Notes: generated by a model from the sequence alone, not told the origin. 64,000 nucleotides of DNA from CAZEKB01 sp964512225 (GCA_964512225.1 CAZEKB010000015.1:15907-79906), one strand, 5' to 3'; positions 1-10,582 are shown, counted from the first letter of the stretch. Numbers and translations are program-made.

Positions 1-78
1 GGGGTCGTGCTCGCCCCCGAGCCCGTCTTCCTGGGCTTCGACCGTACCGTCGACGAGCTGCTGGACGGACCTCCATGA
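1..78 (+). CDS. C-terminal end of an unrecognised protein (partial)
   Basis: An open frame enters from the left edge and stops with TGA at 76-78. Only 25 residues are visible, ending in an acidic helix-like tail (VDELLDGPP), which is too little to identify a family. Its stop overlaps the ATG of the endonuclease III gene in an ATGA, the same 4-nt coupling seen at many junctions in this window. That overlap and the codon use are the reasons for calling it real. Confidence 0.55.
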   Translation, partial: GVVLAPEPVFLGFDRTVDELLDGPP

Positions 79-767
79 AGCGAAGCGAGAAGGCCGCGAA
101 GATCGTCGACATCCTCGAGCGGCTGTACCCCGAAGTCCCCATCCCTCTCGACCACGAGACGCCGTTTCAGCTGCTCGTGGCCGTGGCGTTGTCCGCCCAG
201 ACGACCGACAAGAAGGTCAACGAGGTGACGCCGAAGCTGTTCGAGGTCGCGGGCACGCCCGAGGCGATGGCGACGCTCTCGCTGGACGAGGTGCGGGAGC
301 TGATCGCGCAGATCGGCCTCACGAACATGAAGGCCAAGGCGCTGTTCGGCATGAGCCGCATCATCAGCAGCGAGCACGGCGGCGAGGTGCCGCGCACGTT
401 CGAGGGGCTCGAGGCGCTGCCCGGGGTCGGCCACAAGACCGCGTCGGTCGTCATGGCGCAGGCGTTCGGGGTGCCCGCCTTCCCCGTGGACACCCACATC
501 CACCGCCTCGCGGCGCGCTGGGGGCTGAGCAGCGGCAAGAACGTGGCGACGACGGAGAAGGACCTCAAGAAGGCCTTCGACCGGAGCCTCTGGAACAAGC
601 TCCACCTGCAGATCATCTACTTCGGCCGCGAGTACTGCCCCGCGCAGCACCACGACCTCGCCGACTGCCTCATCTGCGGCTGGGCGGCGAGCAAGAAGCG
701 CATCGCCGAGGAGGCGCGGGAGCGGGCGAAGCGCAAGAGGGCGCGCAGCGAGCGCGCGAAGAGGTAG
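75..767 (+). CDS. nth: Endonuclease III (DNA glycosylase/AP lyase)
   Basis: Base-excision repair enzyme that removes oxidised pyrimidines and nicks the abasic site; 230 aa, close to the usual 210-220 plus a basic tail. The helix-hairpin-helix LPGVGHKTA carries the catalytic Lys, and the catalytic Asp follows in FPVDTHIHR. The C-terminal cluster loop has Cys in YFGREYC and then C-x2-C (CLIC). The family pattern is C-x6-C-x2-C-x5-C, but here the first spacing is nine residues and no fourth Cys follows, so the [4Fe-4S] cluster is probably absent or differently ligated. The last 30 residues are Lys/Arg-rich and may bind DNA. The ATG overlaps the stop of the gene before it. The stop abuts the stop of the convergent cupin gene with no space between. 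Confidence 0.93.
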   Translation: MKRSEKAAKIVDILERLYPEVPIPLDHETPFQLLVAVALSAQTTDKKVNEVTPKLFEVAGTPEAMATLSLDEVRELIAQIGLTNMKAKALFGMSRIISSEHGGEVPRTFEGLEALPGVGHKTASVVMAQAFGVPAFPVDTHIHRLAARWGLSSGKNVATTEKDLKKAFDRSLWNKLHLQIIYFGREYCPAQHHDLADCLICGWAASKKRIAEEARERAKRKRARSERAKR

Positions 768-1193
768 CTACTCGGCCTTGTGCCAGCCGTCGTACTTGGC
801 GGCCGGCTCCGGCCCCGCGAACACCTGGATCGCCACGAGCCGCTCGGCCCCGTTGGTGTAGTGCACCTCGGCGTTCGCGGGCATGTAGACGGTCGATCCG
901 GGCTTGAGCGCGTGCTCCACGCCGTCGATCGAGATCGTGCCGGTGCCCTCGAGCACGTGGATGTACTCCTCCGTGGCGTCCCGATGCACGGGGACCTTGC
1001 CCCCCGCGTCGAGCTCCAGCTTGCCCACGAACGCGTTGTCGCCCCGGGCGAGGAAGGTGATCTTCGCCTTCTTGCTCTCGGGGCTCCGGGCCTCCGCGTC
1101 TTCGATGTGCACGACCGTCGCGGGCGGGGCGGCCCAGGCGTACAGGGCGGCGCCCGCGACGGCCGCGGCGAGGAGGGCGGGGATGCGCTTCAT
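768..1193 (-). CDS. Secreted single-domain cupin protein
   Basis: A 141-aa protein with an N-terminal signal peptide (Ala/Leu-rich, cleavage near AWA-AP). One conserved cupin barrel follows. Cupin motif 1 is seen around VPVHRDATEEYIHVLEG, with the first metal-binding position as H-R-D rather than H-x-H. Motif 2 is around GSTVYMPANAEVHYTNG. Small exported cupins may bind a metal and a small ligand or act as isomerases or dioxygenases; the substrate cannot be read from sequence. It starts one base after the stop of the upstream gene on the same strand (stop 1195-1197), so the two are probably one transcript. Confidence 0.85.
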   Translation of the reverse strand: MKRIPALLAAAVAGAALYAWAAPPATVVHIEDAEARSPESKKAKITFLARGDNAFVGKLELDAGGKVPVHRDATEEYIHVLEGTGTISIDGVEHALKPGSTVYMPANAEVHYTNGAERLVAIQVFAGPEPAAKYDGWHKAE

Positions 1194-1194
1194 G

Positions 1195-2358
1195 TCAGCC
1201 CCGGCGACGGCGGACGGCGAGGAGCCCGAAGAGGCCGACGAGCCACGGACCGATCTGCGCGGGGACGAAGTTGTCCTGGCAGCCGCAGTTGTTGTCGTCG
1301 GGCCCCTCGTCGAGGGTGTCGACCGTGAACGCCCCCGGCAGGGAGTTGGACCCGGCCGAGGTCGTGACCGTGATCTCGTAGGGCACGGCGTCGGCGGGCA
1401 GGGTCCGCGGCACCGTCGCGTCGAGCCTCTCGCTGGAGACGAGGTTCACGTTGCCCATCGCGAAGCCCCCGATGAACGCCGACGCCGTCTCGTCGAAGCC
1501 CGTGCCCTGGATGGCGACCACCGTGTCCACGCCCTCGAAGGCGCGGTTGGGGGTGACGCTGAGCACGATCGGGCCCTCGGACACGTCGTCGTCGTCGGTC
1601 GCGTCGTCGTCGTCCGTGCCCACGTCGTCGTCGTCGGCCGCGTCGTCGTCGTCGTCGCCCGGCGGGTCGAGCCAGTTGATGGGCTGATCCGTCACGCGGA
1701 TCGCCCAGTCGCCGCCCGCCGTGGAGTCGACCCAGCGCAGGGTGCTGCGATCGAAGTCGCAGGGGTCTTCGAGGTTCAGACTGAAGCCCGCCTGGACCCA
1801 GTTGTCGCCCGACTGGCCCCCGTCCACCGCGACGTCGTGGATCGGGCCGTGGCCGACCCCCGGGCGCAGCTCCGTCTGGCTCTCCTTGCCGTAGTTGTAA
1901 CAAAAGGCCACGGAGAACTCTTCGCCCGCGGCGATGGTCGGCGGGGTCACCTGGGACTGGGCCACCTGGACCTCGAGCAGCTCCGTGCCGTTGGACTGCA
2001 GCGGCAGGAAGATCCCGATGGACTCGAGCCCCTGTCCGTCGATGAACGGGGTGCCCGGCCCGAGCGCGCTGGGCCCCTGGAGGATGTAGAAGTCGAAGTA
2101 GATGTCCAGCGGCTGCAGCGAGCCGTAGAGCATGTAGATGTAGTTCGCGTTGAACTCGGCGGGCGCCGTGAACGTGGACCCGAAGCACTCGAACTCGCAG
2201 AAGCACGGGCACACGGCCTGCTCGGCGGGGTTCGTATCCAGGATCGACCAGTCCATCGAGTCGTTCTGGGCGATCACCTGCGCCGACGCCGGCGCGGCGA
2301 CCCCGAGGCCGAGGAGTACGAGGGAGGCGGGGAGGATCCGGCGCAGGGCGTGTGGCAT
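1195..2358 (-). CDS. Secreted IPT/TIG-domain protein with MYXO-CTERM-like tail
   Basis: A 387-aa exported protein. It has a signal peptide ending ASA-Q, about 200 residues of unrecognised beta-rich sequence with several Cys, then an acidic linker of four Asp blocks at about residues 234-262. An IPT/TIG immunoglobulin-like domain follows (VLSVTPNRAFEGVDTV, FEG-type repeat, about 265-345). The end is CGC, a hydrophobic helix and RRRR, which matches MYXO-CTERM sorting tails that keep proteins at the surface. The ATG at 2356-2358 is divergent from the metalloprotease gene, whose GTG lies about 50 bp away. It probably forms an operon with the cupin gene. The function is unknown. Confidence 0.8.
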   Translation of the reverse strand: MPHALRRILPASLVLLGLGVAAPASAQVIAQNDSMDWSILDTNPAEQAVCPCFCEFECFGSTFTAPAEFNANYIYMLYGSLQPLDIYFDFYILQGPSALGPGTPFIDGQGLESIGIFLPLQSNGTELLEVQVAQSQVTPPTIAAGEEFSVAFCYNYGKESQTELRPGVGHGPIHDVAVDGGQSGDNWVQAGFSLNLEDPCDFDRSTLRWVDSTAGGDWAIRVTDQPINWLDPPGDDDDDAADDDDVGTDDDDATDDDDVSEGPIVLSVTPNRAFEGVDTVVAIQGTGFDETASAFIGGFAMGNVNLVSSERLDATVPRTLPADAVPYEITVTTSAGSNSLPGAFTVDTLDEGPDDNNCGCQDNFVPAQIGPWLVGLFGLLAVRRRRG

Positions 2359-2408
2359 GGCGTCAGTTTAGAGCACGCTACGATGGGCGCGGGGGAACCG
2401 GAGCGCCC

Positions 2409-3694
<1,286 letters not shown>

Positions 3695-3698
<4 letters not shown>

Positions 3699-5683
3699 GA
3701 CCGCCGCCCGAGCCGCGCATGGAGTTCTCCGCCCTGTGGGAGCGCCTGAACGACGACGACGCCCTCGAGTCGCTCTCGCTGGAGCCGTCGGTCACGATGC
3801 GGCCGGACTGCGAGGTGGCGTCGACCGACCTCGATCTTCCACCGCTGGTGGGGGACGCCACGCACGTCGAGCTGCTGGAGCTGCTGGGCAAGGGCGGCAT
3901 GGGGCAGGTGCACCTGGGCCAGCAGAGCGCGGCCCGGCGCGACGTCGCCGTCAAGGTCCTGCGGCCGGACACCAAGGGACCGTCGCAGGCCCGCGCGCTG
4001 CTCCGAGAGGCCCTGATCCACGCGCGCCTCGAGCACCCCAACATCGTGCCCGTGCACATGGTCTGCGCCGACGACGACGGCCACCCCGTCATCGTCATGA
4101 AGAAGGTCGAGGGCACGGCCTGGATCGAGCTGCTGCGCGACGCGAGCCACCCCGCCCACCCCGAAGAAGACCGGCTCGCCGGCCACCTGAACATCCTCAT
4201 GCAGGTCTGCCGCGCGGCTCACTACGCCCACAGCCGCGGCATCGTCCACCGGGACATCAAGCCGCACAACGTCATGATCGGCGAGTTCGGCGAGGTCTAC
4301 GTGCTGGACTGGGGGCTCGCGCTGCCCATCTCCGACGAAGCCTCGGCGGGCCTGCCCGCCCTGACCAACGCGACCACCGTGTCCGGCACGCCGTCGTACA
4401 TGGCCCCCGAGATGCTCGAGCCCGCGCCCTGGCGGGTCGACCGCCGCACCGACGTGTACCTGCTGGGCGCGGTCCTGCACCACATCCTGACGGGGCGCCC
4501 GCGCCACGCCGGGTCGACCGTCCAGGAGATGCTCAAGGCGGTCTATCACTCCGAGAAGGTGGTCTTCGACCCCGCCGTCCCGGGGGAGCTCGCCTCCATC
4601 TGCAACCGGGCGACGCACGCCGCGAAGTCGAAGCGCTACGACTCCGCGGACGAGCTGCGACGGGCGATCGCGGACTTCCTCACCCACCGGGAGTCGGCCC
4701 GGCTCGAGGCCGCCGCGTTCGAGCGTCTGTACGCCCTGGAGCGTTCCCTGGCGCAGCCCCGCGGCGACCGCGACGACGCCGCGACCTACCGCGCCGCCGA
4801 GGAGGCTCGATTCGGGTTCCGGGCGGCGCTCGACGCGTGGCCGGACAACGCCGACGCCCGCGTGGGCCTGGACGCGACCCTCAGCACCATGATCGGGTGG
4901 GCGCTGTCGGCCGGGAACCTGCAGAGCGCGCAGCTGCTGTACGGCGAGCTGCAGGAGAAGGACCCGCGCCTCGAGCGTCGGATCCAGAAGCACCTCAAGC
5001 GTCGGGACGATCGCAACGAGGAGCTCCAGACGCTGCGCCAGGAGGCCCTGGACTTCGACCCCTCCACCGCTCGCAAGGCGCGTGGCCGCATGGGCATCGG
5101 GCTCGCGCTGCTGTGGCTGGTGGTGCCCGCGGTCGTGCACTTCCTCACCGCGAGCGGCCGCCTCGAGTACACCTACGAGCTCTCCCACATCTCCCAGGGG
5201 GGCGCGTGGCTGATCACCGTCGCGCTCGTCGTGGCGTTTCGAAAGACGCTGTTCCTGGGCAAGGTCAATCGCCGCCTCATGTTCGCGCTGCTGGCGATGA
5301 TCCCCGCGATGGGGCTGGCCGTGCTCGTGACCCGGAGCATCGGGCTCACCCCCATGGAGTCGGTGGCGACGCGCACGGTCGCGCTCGCCGGGGCCTGCGC
5401 CGTGATGGGCATCGCCATCGACGTGCGCCTGTGGGGGGCGGCGGCGGCGTACGCGATGGCGGCGGCGCTCAGCGCGCTGCGACCGGACCTCGCGCTCCTG
5501 CTCCAAGCGCTGGGGAACCTCGCCGCCCTCGCGTCCGTCGGCGTCGCGTGGACCGTGGGCCGCGACGCCCCCCGCGACGAGCGCCCCGAGCTCCTCCGGG
5601 AGACGGCCGACCTCGCCCCGGTGCACGACCCCTACGACTGGCCTCCCACCCCCATGACGACCCGGGCCGTCCCCCGGCGCTGA
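3695..5683 (+). CDS. Membrane Ser/Thr protein kinase (PknB-like) with polytopic C-terminus
   Basis: A 662-aa protein. The kinase domain spans about residues 50-335, with glycine loop GKGGMGQVHLG, Lys in VAVKVLRP, catalytic HRDIKPHN (Asp187) and APE in YMAPEML. The metal-binding DFG is DWG, a common bacterial variant that should still be active. A helical, TPR-like region follows (about 340-465). The last 200 residues hold about six hydrophobic segments, so the catalytic domain is anchored through a C-terminal membrane domain rather than the usual single helix. ATG 3695 forms ATGA with the protease stop; a TTG 12 codons upstream is less likely. Coupling to a secreted protease suggests joint expression, but no shared pathway can be proven. 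Confidence 0.9.
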
Positions 5684-5692
5684 CCGCGCCCG

Positions 5693-7660
5693 CTACCGCA
5701 TCAGCTTGTAGCCGTTGTAGCCGAGCGACATCGACAGGTAGTTGCGCGCTTTGGAGTGCAGCCCGCCCTCGAGCTGGGCCAGCACCACGTCCTTGTACCG
5801 ACCGAGCAGGACGGAGTCGCGGGTGAGGTCCTCGTCCCGCCACCGCTCGCCCGCGACCGCGAGGAGCGTCATCTGGTCGTCGATGAGGCGCAGCGCAGCC
5901 GAGGGCGTGCCCGTCTCGATCATCCGCCCCGCCTGCACCAGCGCCGAGCCCGCCCGGAAGCCGAGCAGGTTCTTCTTCACGTCCCGATCGAGCGACGAGA
6001 CCATGTCGGCCCGCGACGACGCCCGCTCCACCTTCACGACGGTCGTCTCCTCGATGTTCGCCTTCGCGAGCAGGTCCTTCCCCTTGAGCTCCACGGTCGC
6101 GAGGGTCTGCGCCGCGCGGCCGGGGGGGACCCGCACCTTGAGCAGGACCACGTGGTGGCGGCCCAGGTGGAAGTTGGGGATCAGGAGCTTGAGCCCGTCC
6201 TCCGGCTCTTCCCGGCGGTCCGACGCGATGCCCAGCTCCTCGGCGAGGCGCGCGTCCAGGACCTTCTCGGTAGACCGCGCCTTCGCGGCCGCCTGCCGGT
6301 CCAGGACCTCGGCCCCCAGGACCTCCACGATCTCCACGTCGTCGGGCACCCGGATCGTGAGGCGCAGAGCCTGCGCGACGACGTGGCTGAGCTCGTCGAC
6401 CTCGCGGGTGAGCACGTCCTCGATCAGCTCCGGCGCGCCGATGAAGTGGTAGTTGCCCTGGCCGTCGGCGGCGAGGCTCATCATCAGGTCGGAGTTGAAG
6501 TCGAGCCCGACGCCCAGGGCGGTCGTCTCGATGCCCGCCTTGAAGGCGTCGTGCACGATCCGGCGGATCGCGGCGGGCTGGGTGTTTCCGGCCGTCGGCT
6601 CGCCGTCCGACAGCACGAGCACCCGACGCACGCCGTCCGACGCCCCCTCCCGCAGGACGCGGTGGGCCGCGGCGAGCCCGTCGTGCAGGTTCGTCGACCC
6701 GCCCGCCTCGAGCCCCTCCAGCGCCGCGCGCACGGCGGACCCGTTGTGGAGGCGACGCAGCGGACGGATCACGGTCGCGTTGTCGGCGTAGGTGACGATG
6801 CCCACGTGATCGTCGGGCGAGAGCATCTCCAGCAGCTTCAGCGCCGCCATCCGCGCGAAGTGCAGCTTGCCCTCGCCGCTCATGGACCCGGACACGTCCA
6901 GGGCCAGCACCAGGCGGAGGGGCGGTCGCCGGGGGAGCTCCTTGTTCGTGGCCTGCACGCCGATCTGCAGGTGCGTCTCCGCCCCGTCGACGGTCACTCG
7001 AGCGTGCTCGGTCCCGGTGAAGAGAACGACGGCCCGCTCCGTCGGGACGGGCACCGGCTGGTGGTACTGGGCGGCCAGGGCCTCCAGCTTCACCGTGTCT
7101 CCGTCGAGCAGGATGCCGCCGTCGACGAGGGCGGCCATGTGCTCGCGGGCCCCGTAGCCGCCCGAGTAGGAGCTCGACAGGTACCCGTTGCGCGCGACCG
7201 GGGCGCCGGACCCTCGCCCCTTGCGCGCGGACGGGGTCGTGATCTGGACGTCCGCGCTCTCACTCCGCCGGCGCTGGATGCGCTTCCGCACCTGGGGCGC
7301 GCGGGCCGGACCGGTCGGCATCGGCTCGGCCCGCAGCGCGAGGATCTCGCCCCCCGCGACCTGAGCCTCCAAGCGGTCCAGCCGCTCGGAGGCCGACTCG
7401 GGCGCGGCCATCCGGGCGGTGGTCGTCGAGCCGTACCTCACGCCGGTCACCGACTCCGGGACCGGCCGCGCCGCCTCCACCTGCTCCCGACGGCGCTCCA
7501 GGTCTTCGCGGATCTTGTCCTCGATCGCGGTGCGCTCCGCCGACGTGACGTCCCCCGGGGACGGCGCGGGCGTGGCCTCGGCGTCGGCCGCGGGGGGCGA
7601 GTCGGAGCCGCCGCACGCGAGCAGGAGCAGGGTCAGGAGAACGGGGAGGGGTTTCTTCAT
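5693..7660 (-). CDS. vWA-domain lipoprotein (YfbK-like)
   Basis: A 655-aa lipoprotein with signal peptide and lipobox LLAC (start at the ATG 7658-7660). After a Pro/Ala/Glu/Arg-rich N-terminal stalk comes a von Willebrand type A domain whose MIDAS metal site DVSGSMSGEG begins near residue 254. The C-terminal half resembles the DUF3520 part of YfbK-type proteins. Such proteins bind ligands through Mg2+ at the cell surface; the partner is unknown. The ATG overlaps the TGA of the upstream coiled-coil membrane protein (ATGA at 7657-7660), so both are probably made together. It is convergent with the kinase gene across 9 bp. Confidence 0.88.
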   Translation of the reverse strand: MKKPLPVLLTLLLLACGGSDSPPAADAEATPAPSPGDVTSAERTAIEDKIREDLERRREQVEAARPVPESVTGVRYGSTTTARMAAPESASERLDRLEAQVAGGEILALRAEPMPTGPARAPQVRKRIQRRRSESADVQITTPSARKGRGSGAPVARNGYLSSSYSGGYGAREHMAALVDGGILLDGDTVKLEALAAQYHQPVPVPTERAVVLFTGTEHARVTVDGAETHLQIGVQATNKELPRRPPLRLVLALDVSGSMSGEGKLHFARMAALKLLEMLSPDDHVGIVTYADNATVIRPLRRLHNGSAVRAALEGLEAGGSTNLHDGLAAAHRVLREGASDGVRRVLVLSDGEPTAGNTQPAAIRRIVHDAFKAGIETTALGVGLDFNSDLMMSLAADGQGNYHFIGAPELIEDVLTREVDELSHVVAQALRLTIRVPDDVEIVEVLGAEVLDRQAAAKARSTEKVLDARLAEELGIASDRREEPEDGLKLLIPNFHLGRHHVVLLKVRVPPGRAAQTLATVELKGKDLLAKANIEETTVVKVERASSRADMVSSLDRDVKKNLLGFRAGSALVQAGRMIETGTPSAALRLIDDQMTLLAVAGERWRDEDLTRDSVLLGRYKDVVLAQLEGGLHSKARNYLSMSLGYNGYKLMR

Positions 7661-8688
7661 GACGGAGATCTCTCGGCGGCACGAGGTCGGGGACGATGGA
7701 GGTCTTCGAGGCGGTCCAGCTCGTCGGCCGCGGCCGCGACCGACCGTGCGGCGGCGGCGAGCTCGTCGCGGGCGACGTCGGCGACCTGCAGCGCGGCGTC
7801 GACGTCGCGACCGGAGCGCTCGACGGCGCGGGCGTGGACCTGCTCTTCGAGCTCGCGCACGACGTCGGCGATGCGCTGCAGCCCCGCGAGGGCGGGGTGG
7901 TCGTCCCCGGCCACGTGGCGATGTCGGGCGAGGTCGGCGGCCAGCGCGTCGGCGGCGCGCCCGCTCGCGGCGAGGACACGGGTGAGGTAGGCGCTCGCTT
8001 CGTCGCCGTCGCGCAGCCGACCCCCGAGCCGGGCGATGCGGGCGGCGATCTCCCGCTGGAGGCGACGCACGCGGGTGTTCCGGCGGCGACGAGCCTCCAG
8101 GCCCAGGGGCACCGCGCCCGCCAGGAGCAGGAGCACTCCGCCCCCGATCGGGGCCGCGGCGGCCGTCCACGGAGAGGCCGGCGCCGGACGATGGAGGATC
8201 GCCGCGTCGAGCTGCCCGGACAGGGACGCGCGCGCCACCGCGGGGGCGATCAGGAACGCGTCGACGAGGGGGTCGGTGTCGGGCGTGAGCGTCACCGTCC
8301 GGCCCGCCCGCAAGGACTCGTAGGTGAGGGTGGCGCGGTCGCCGTCCGCCTCGACGTGCGTGGGGCGGGGCTGCACCCGGACGAGCGGGCGCTCGCCCAC
8401 CCCGGGCAGCTCCACCCCGCCGATGAGCGCGCCCGCGCCCAGGTCTTCGCCGGTGTGGGCGAAGCGCCACGAGCCCGAGACGACGACCTGCACCTCCCCG
8501 GTGGACGCCGGCACCGAGAGCGCCGGGAACGCGCCCGCGTCGGGCTCGATCACCACCTCCTGCGCGGTGCGCAGCGGCGCGCGCTCGGGGGGGTTCGTCG
8601 CCGCCGTCACGCCCGCGCCGACGAGCGCGACGCCGCAGACGACCGCGACGGCGGCGGCGGCACGGGGGAGGATCCTCACGGTTTCCAT
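7657..8688 (-). CDS. Two-TM membrane protein with cytoplasmic coiled coil, partner of the vWA lipoprotein
   Basis: A 343-aa protein of unrecognised family. An N-terminal hydrophobic segment (about 10-30) is followed by a beta-rich outer domain of about 150 residues. A second membrane helix follows (about 180-205), ending in Arg-rich LEARRRRN. The C-terminal 130 residues are Ala/Arg/Glu-rich with heptad character, probably an alpha-helical coiled coil in the cytoplasm. The start METVRILPR (ATG 8686-8688) puts the first helix at the N-terminus; the frame is open upstream but reads antisense to the divergent amidohydrolase. The stop overlaps the vWA start. The topology suggests a link between the surface vWA protein and an inner assembly, which is inference. 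Confidence 0.72.
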   Translation of the reverse strand: METVRILPRAAAAVAVVCGVALVGAGVTAATNPPERAPLRTAQEVVIEPDAGAFPALSVPASTGEVQVVVSGSWRFAHTGEDLGAGALIGGVELPGVGERPLVRVQPRPTHVEADGDRATLTYESLRAGRTVTLTPDTDPLVDAFLIAPAVARASLSGQLDAAILHRPAPASPWTAAAAPIGGGVLLLLAGAVPLGLEARRRRNTRVRRLQREIAARIARLGGRLRDGDEASAYLTRVLAASGRAADALAADLARHRHVAGDDHPALAGLQRIADVVRELEEQVHARAVERSGRDVDAALQVADVARDELAAAARSVAAAADELDRLEDLHRPRPRAAERSPS

Positions 8689-8731
8689 GGTCCGTGGAAG
8701 ATCGACCCGATCACAAGGGAGAATGTTCCGC

Positions 8732-9562
8732 ATGACGATCGATGCATGGCTCCAGCACCCCACCCCCGGCTTCGTCGGACACCCCATGTTCGCGTCGCTG
8801 CGCCGCTGGATGGGCATCCAGGTGGTGCCCGACGCCATCCCCGTCGAGCTCACCCTGGGGGCCATGGACGCCGCGGGGATCGAGCGGGGGTTGCTGTCGG
8901 CGTGGTGGGGGCCGCAGGGCCCGCTCATCTCCAACGACGACGTGGCGGGCTGGGTCCGGGGCGCGCCGGACCGCTTCTCGGGCGTCGCGTCCGTCGATCT
9001 TCGCCGCCCGATGGAGGGCGTGAGGGAGCTGCGGCGCTGCGTCGAAGAGCTGGGCTTCGTGGGCGTGCGCCAGCTGCCCTGGCTGTGGGAGCTCCCGCCC
9101 GACGACCGCCGCTACTACCCCCTGTACGCCGCCTGCATCGACCTCGGCGTGCCCTTCTGCCTGCAGGTGGGCCACGCGGGGCCGCTGCTGCCGTCCGAGC
9201 CCGGACGCCCGATCCCGTATCTCGACCGCGTCGCCTGCGAGTTCCCCGAGCTGGTCATCGTCGGCGGTCACATCGGCTACCCGTGGACCGAGGAGATGAT
9301 CTCCATGGCCCGCAAGTACGAGAACGTCTACATCGACACGTCCGCCTACACGCCCCACCGGTACCCCGCGGCGCTCGTCGACTACATGCGCGGACGGGGC
9401 CGCACGAAGGTCCTGTGGGGCAGCAACCACCCCATGATCCCGCCCCCGCGGGCCATGAAGGGCGTGGACGACCTCGGCCTGGACGACGAGGCGAAGTACC
9501 TCTTCCTCCACGGCAACGCCGAGCGGGTGTTCAACCTGCCGACGGGGGCCGGCCCCCGCTGA
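8732..9562 (+). CDS. Amidohydrolase family protein (amidohydrolase-2 type)
   Basis: A 276-aa predicted TIM-barrel metal-dependent hydrolase of the ACMSD/amidohydrolase-2 superfamily. It shows the IDAWLQHP start, the HIGYPW motif in the middle and GSNHPM near the end, where family members carry metal ligands and the catalytic Asp. Here the Asp position reads Asn-His, and the N-terminal HxH pair is only partly visible, so the substrate and even hydrolase versus decarboxylase activity are open. ATG 8732 was chosen because AGGGAG lies 10 bases upstream; ATG 8723 would sit on top of it. The 3' end overlaps the convergent gene by about 32 bp. Confidence 0.8.
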   Translation: MTIDAWLQHPTPGFVGHPMFASLRRWMGIQVVPDAIPVELTLGAMDAAGIERGLLSAWWGPQGPLISNDDVAGWVRGAPDRFSGVASVDLRRPMEGVRELRRCVEELGFVGVRQLPWLWELPPDDRRYYPLYAACIDLGVPFCLQVGHAGPLLPSEPGRPIPYLDRVACEFPELVIVGGHIGYPWTEEMISMARKYENVYIDTSAYTPHRYPAALVDYMRGRGRTKVLWGSNHPMIPPPRAMKGVDDLGLDDEAKYLFLHGNAERVFNLPTGAGPR

Positions 9563-10076
9563 AGTCCCGGCCCTCGACGGCCTCCATCGCCTCCGCGCTC
9601 GGCTCGGCCTCCTCGCCGCCCGCGAACGCGTGCGCCATGACGACGTCCTTCGCCGACGCCGCGTCGAGCTTCCGGGCGAGCCACCGCTTCACGGTGCGGT
9701 CGCCGTGGAGGAGGGCCTCGCGGAACCGGAGCCGCGACGCGAAGCCCGGGTGCAGGCCCTGCCCGAGGCGTCGCACCGACTTCTGCTCGGGGTTCACGGC
9801 CACGCGCATCCACACGATCGGCATGCCGTCTTCGGGGTCCTCGATGCCCGGGGGCCCGAGCCGACCCACGAACGCCTGGGCGTTCTCGCCGGGCCGCGTC
9901 GCCGCCGCGAGCTCGTCTTCGCTGGCCAGACCCTCGTCCTCGAGGTCGTCCCGGCTGCAGGGGCCCCAGGCGATCGTGCCGCCGAGGTCGTAGCGCTCGC
10001 GGGCGAAGCGCTGGAAGGGCTCCTCCCCGGCGATCCCGACTATAGGACGGAACCCCGGTGTGGCCCCCGTGTCCAA
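9531..10076 (-). CDS. Conserved-looking hypothetical protein, 181 aa
   Basis: I do not recognise this protein. It is soluble-looking, with an acidic N-terminal half and a basic middle part (RRLGQGLHPGFASRLRFR, KRWLARKL), and it has no signal peptide or membrane segment. Third codon positions are strongly GC-rich in this frame, as in neighbouring genes, which supports real coding. Its 3' end overlaps the amidohydrolase 3' end by about 32 bp. Its ATG at 10074-10076 lies 26 bp from the start of the divergent ExbD-like gene. The exact start is uncertain. Confidence 0.6.
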   Translation of the reverse strand: MDTGATPGFRPIVGIAGEEPFQRFARERYDLGGTIAWGPCSRDDLEDEGLASEDELAAATRPGENAQAFVGRLGPPGIEDPEDGMPIVWMRVAVNPEQKSVRRLGQGLHPGFASRLRFREALLHGDRTVKRWLARKLDAASAKDVVMAHAFAGGEEAEPSAEAMEAVEGRDFSGGRPPSAG

Positions 10077-10102
10077 CTCGCACGGCGCCCGCTGGAGAAT
10101 CG

Positions 10103-10582
10103 ATGTCCCCCACCACCCCCGTCTCGCTCCGCAGGCGCTCCGGCACCGGCGACGCCGAGCTGAGCCTGCTCCCCTTCATGAACCTGATGACCCTCCTGAT
10201 CCCGTTTCTGCTCGTCTCCGCCCACTTCGTCAGCCTCGCCGTCATCGACTCGTCCCTGCCCGGCATCGTGGTGGGCGAGGCGTCCACCGAGGACCCGCTG
10301 CTGCTCACCGTGGGCATCACCGACGACGGCTTCCTGCTCCGCGGTAACGCCGAGGGGCTCGCGAAGGACCCGATCCCTCGCCTCCAGGGCGACTGGGACT
10401 ACGCCGCGCTGACCGAAGCGCTGGAGGTGATCAAGACCGACCACCCCGCCGACGAGGCCGTGATCCTCGCCCCCGAAGACGAGATCGCCTACGACGTCGT
10501 CGTCCGCACGATGGACGCCGCTCGGGCGTCGGCCGACCGACTGCTGTTCCCGAGCGTCACCTTCGCGGGCGGCGTGCGCTGA
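10103..10582 (+). CDS. ExbD/TolR-like protein, Asn at the usual transmembrane Asp
   Basis: A 159-aa protein with one transmembrane helix near residues 16-45 followed by a periplasmic domain, the plan of ExbD/TolR proteins that use proton flow through an ExbB/TolQ partner. The helix reads ELSLLPFMNLMTLLIPFLL. Aligned with E. coli TolR (VPLLDVLLV), the essential Asp is Asn here. No ExbB/TolQ/MotA-like gene is in the window. ATG 10103 has GGAG six bases upstream. The TGA is followed directly by the stop of the convergent epimerase-like gene. It may be a structural relative rather than a proton-driven stator. Confidence 0.75.
   Translation: MSPTTPVSLRRRSGTGDAELSLLPFMNLMTLLIPFLLVSAHFVSLAVIDSSLPGIVVGEASTEDPLLLTVGITDDGFLLRGNAEGLAKDPIPRLQGDWDYAALTEALEVIKTDHPADEAVILAPEDEIAYDVVVRTMDAARASADRLLFPSVTFAGGVR

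Noticed and set aside
2352..2408. Upstream ATG start of the metalloprotease gene
   Set aside because: It would overlap the divergent start and add residues that spoil the signal sequence; GTG 2409 fits better.
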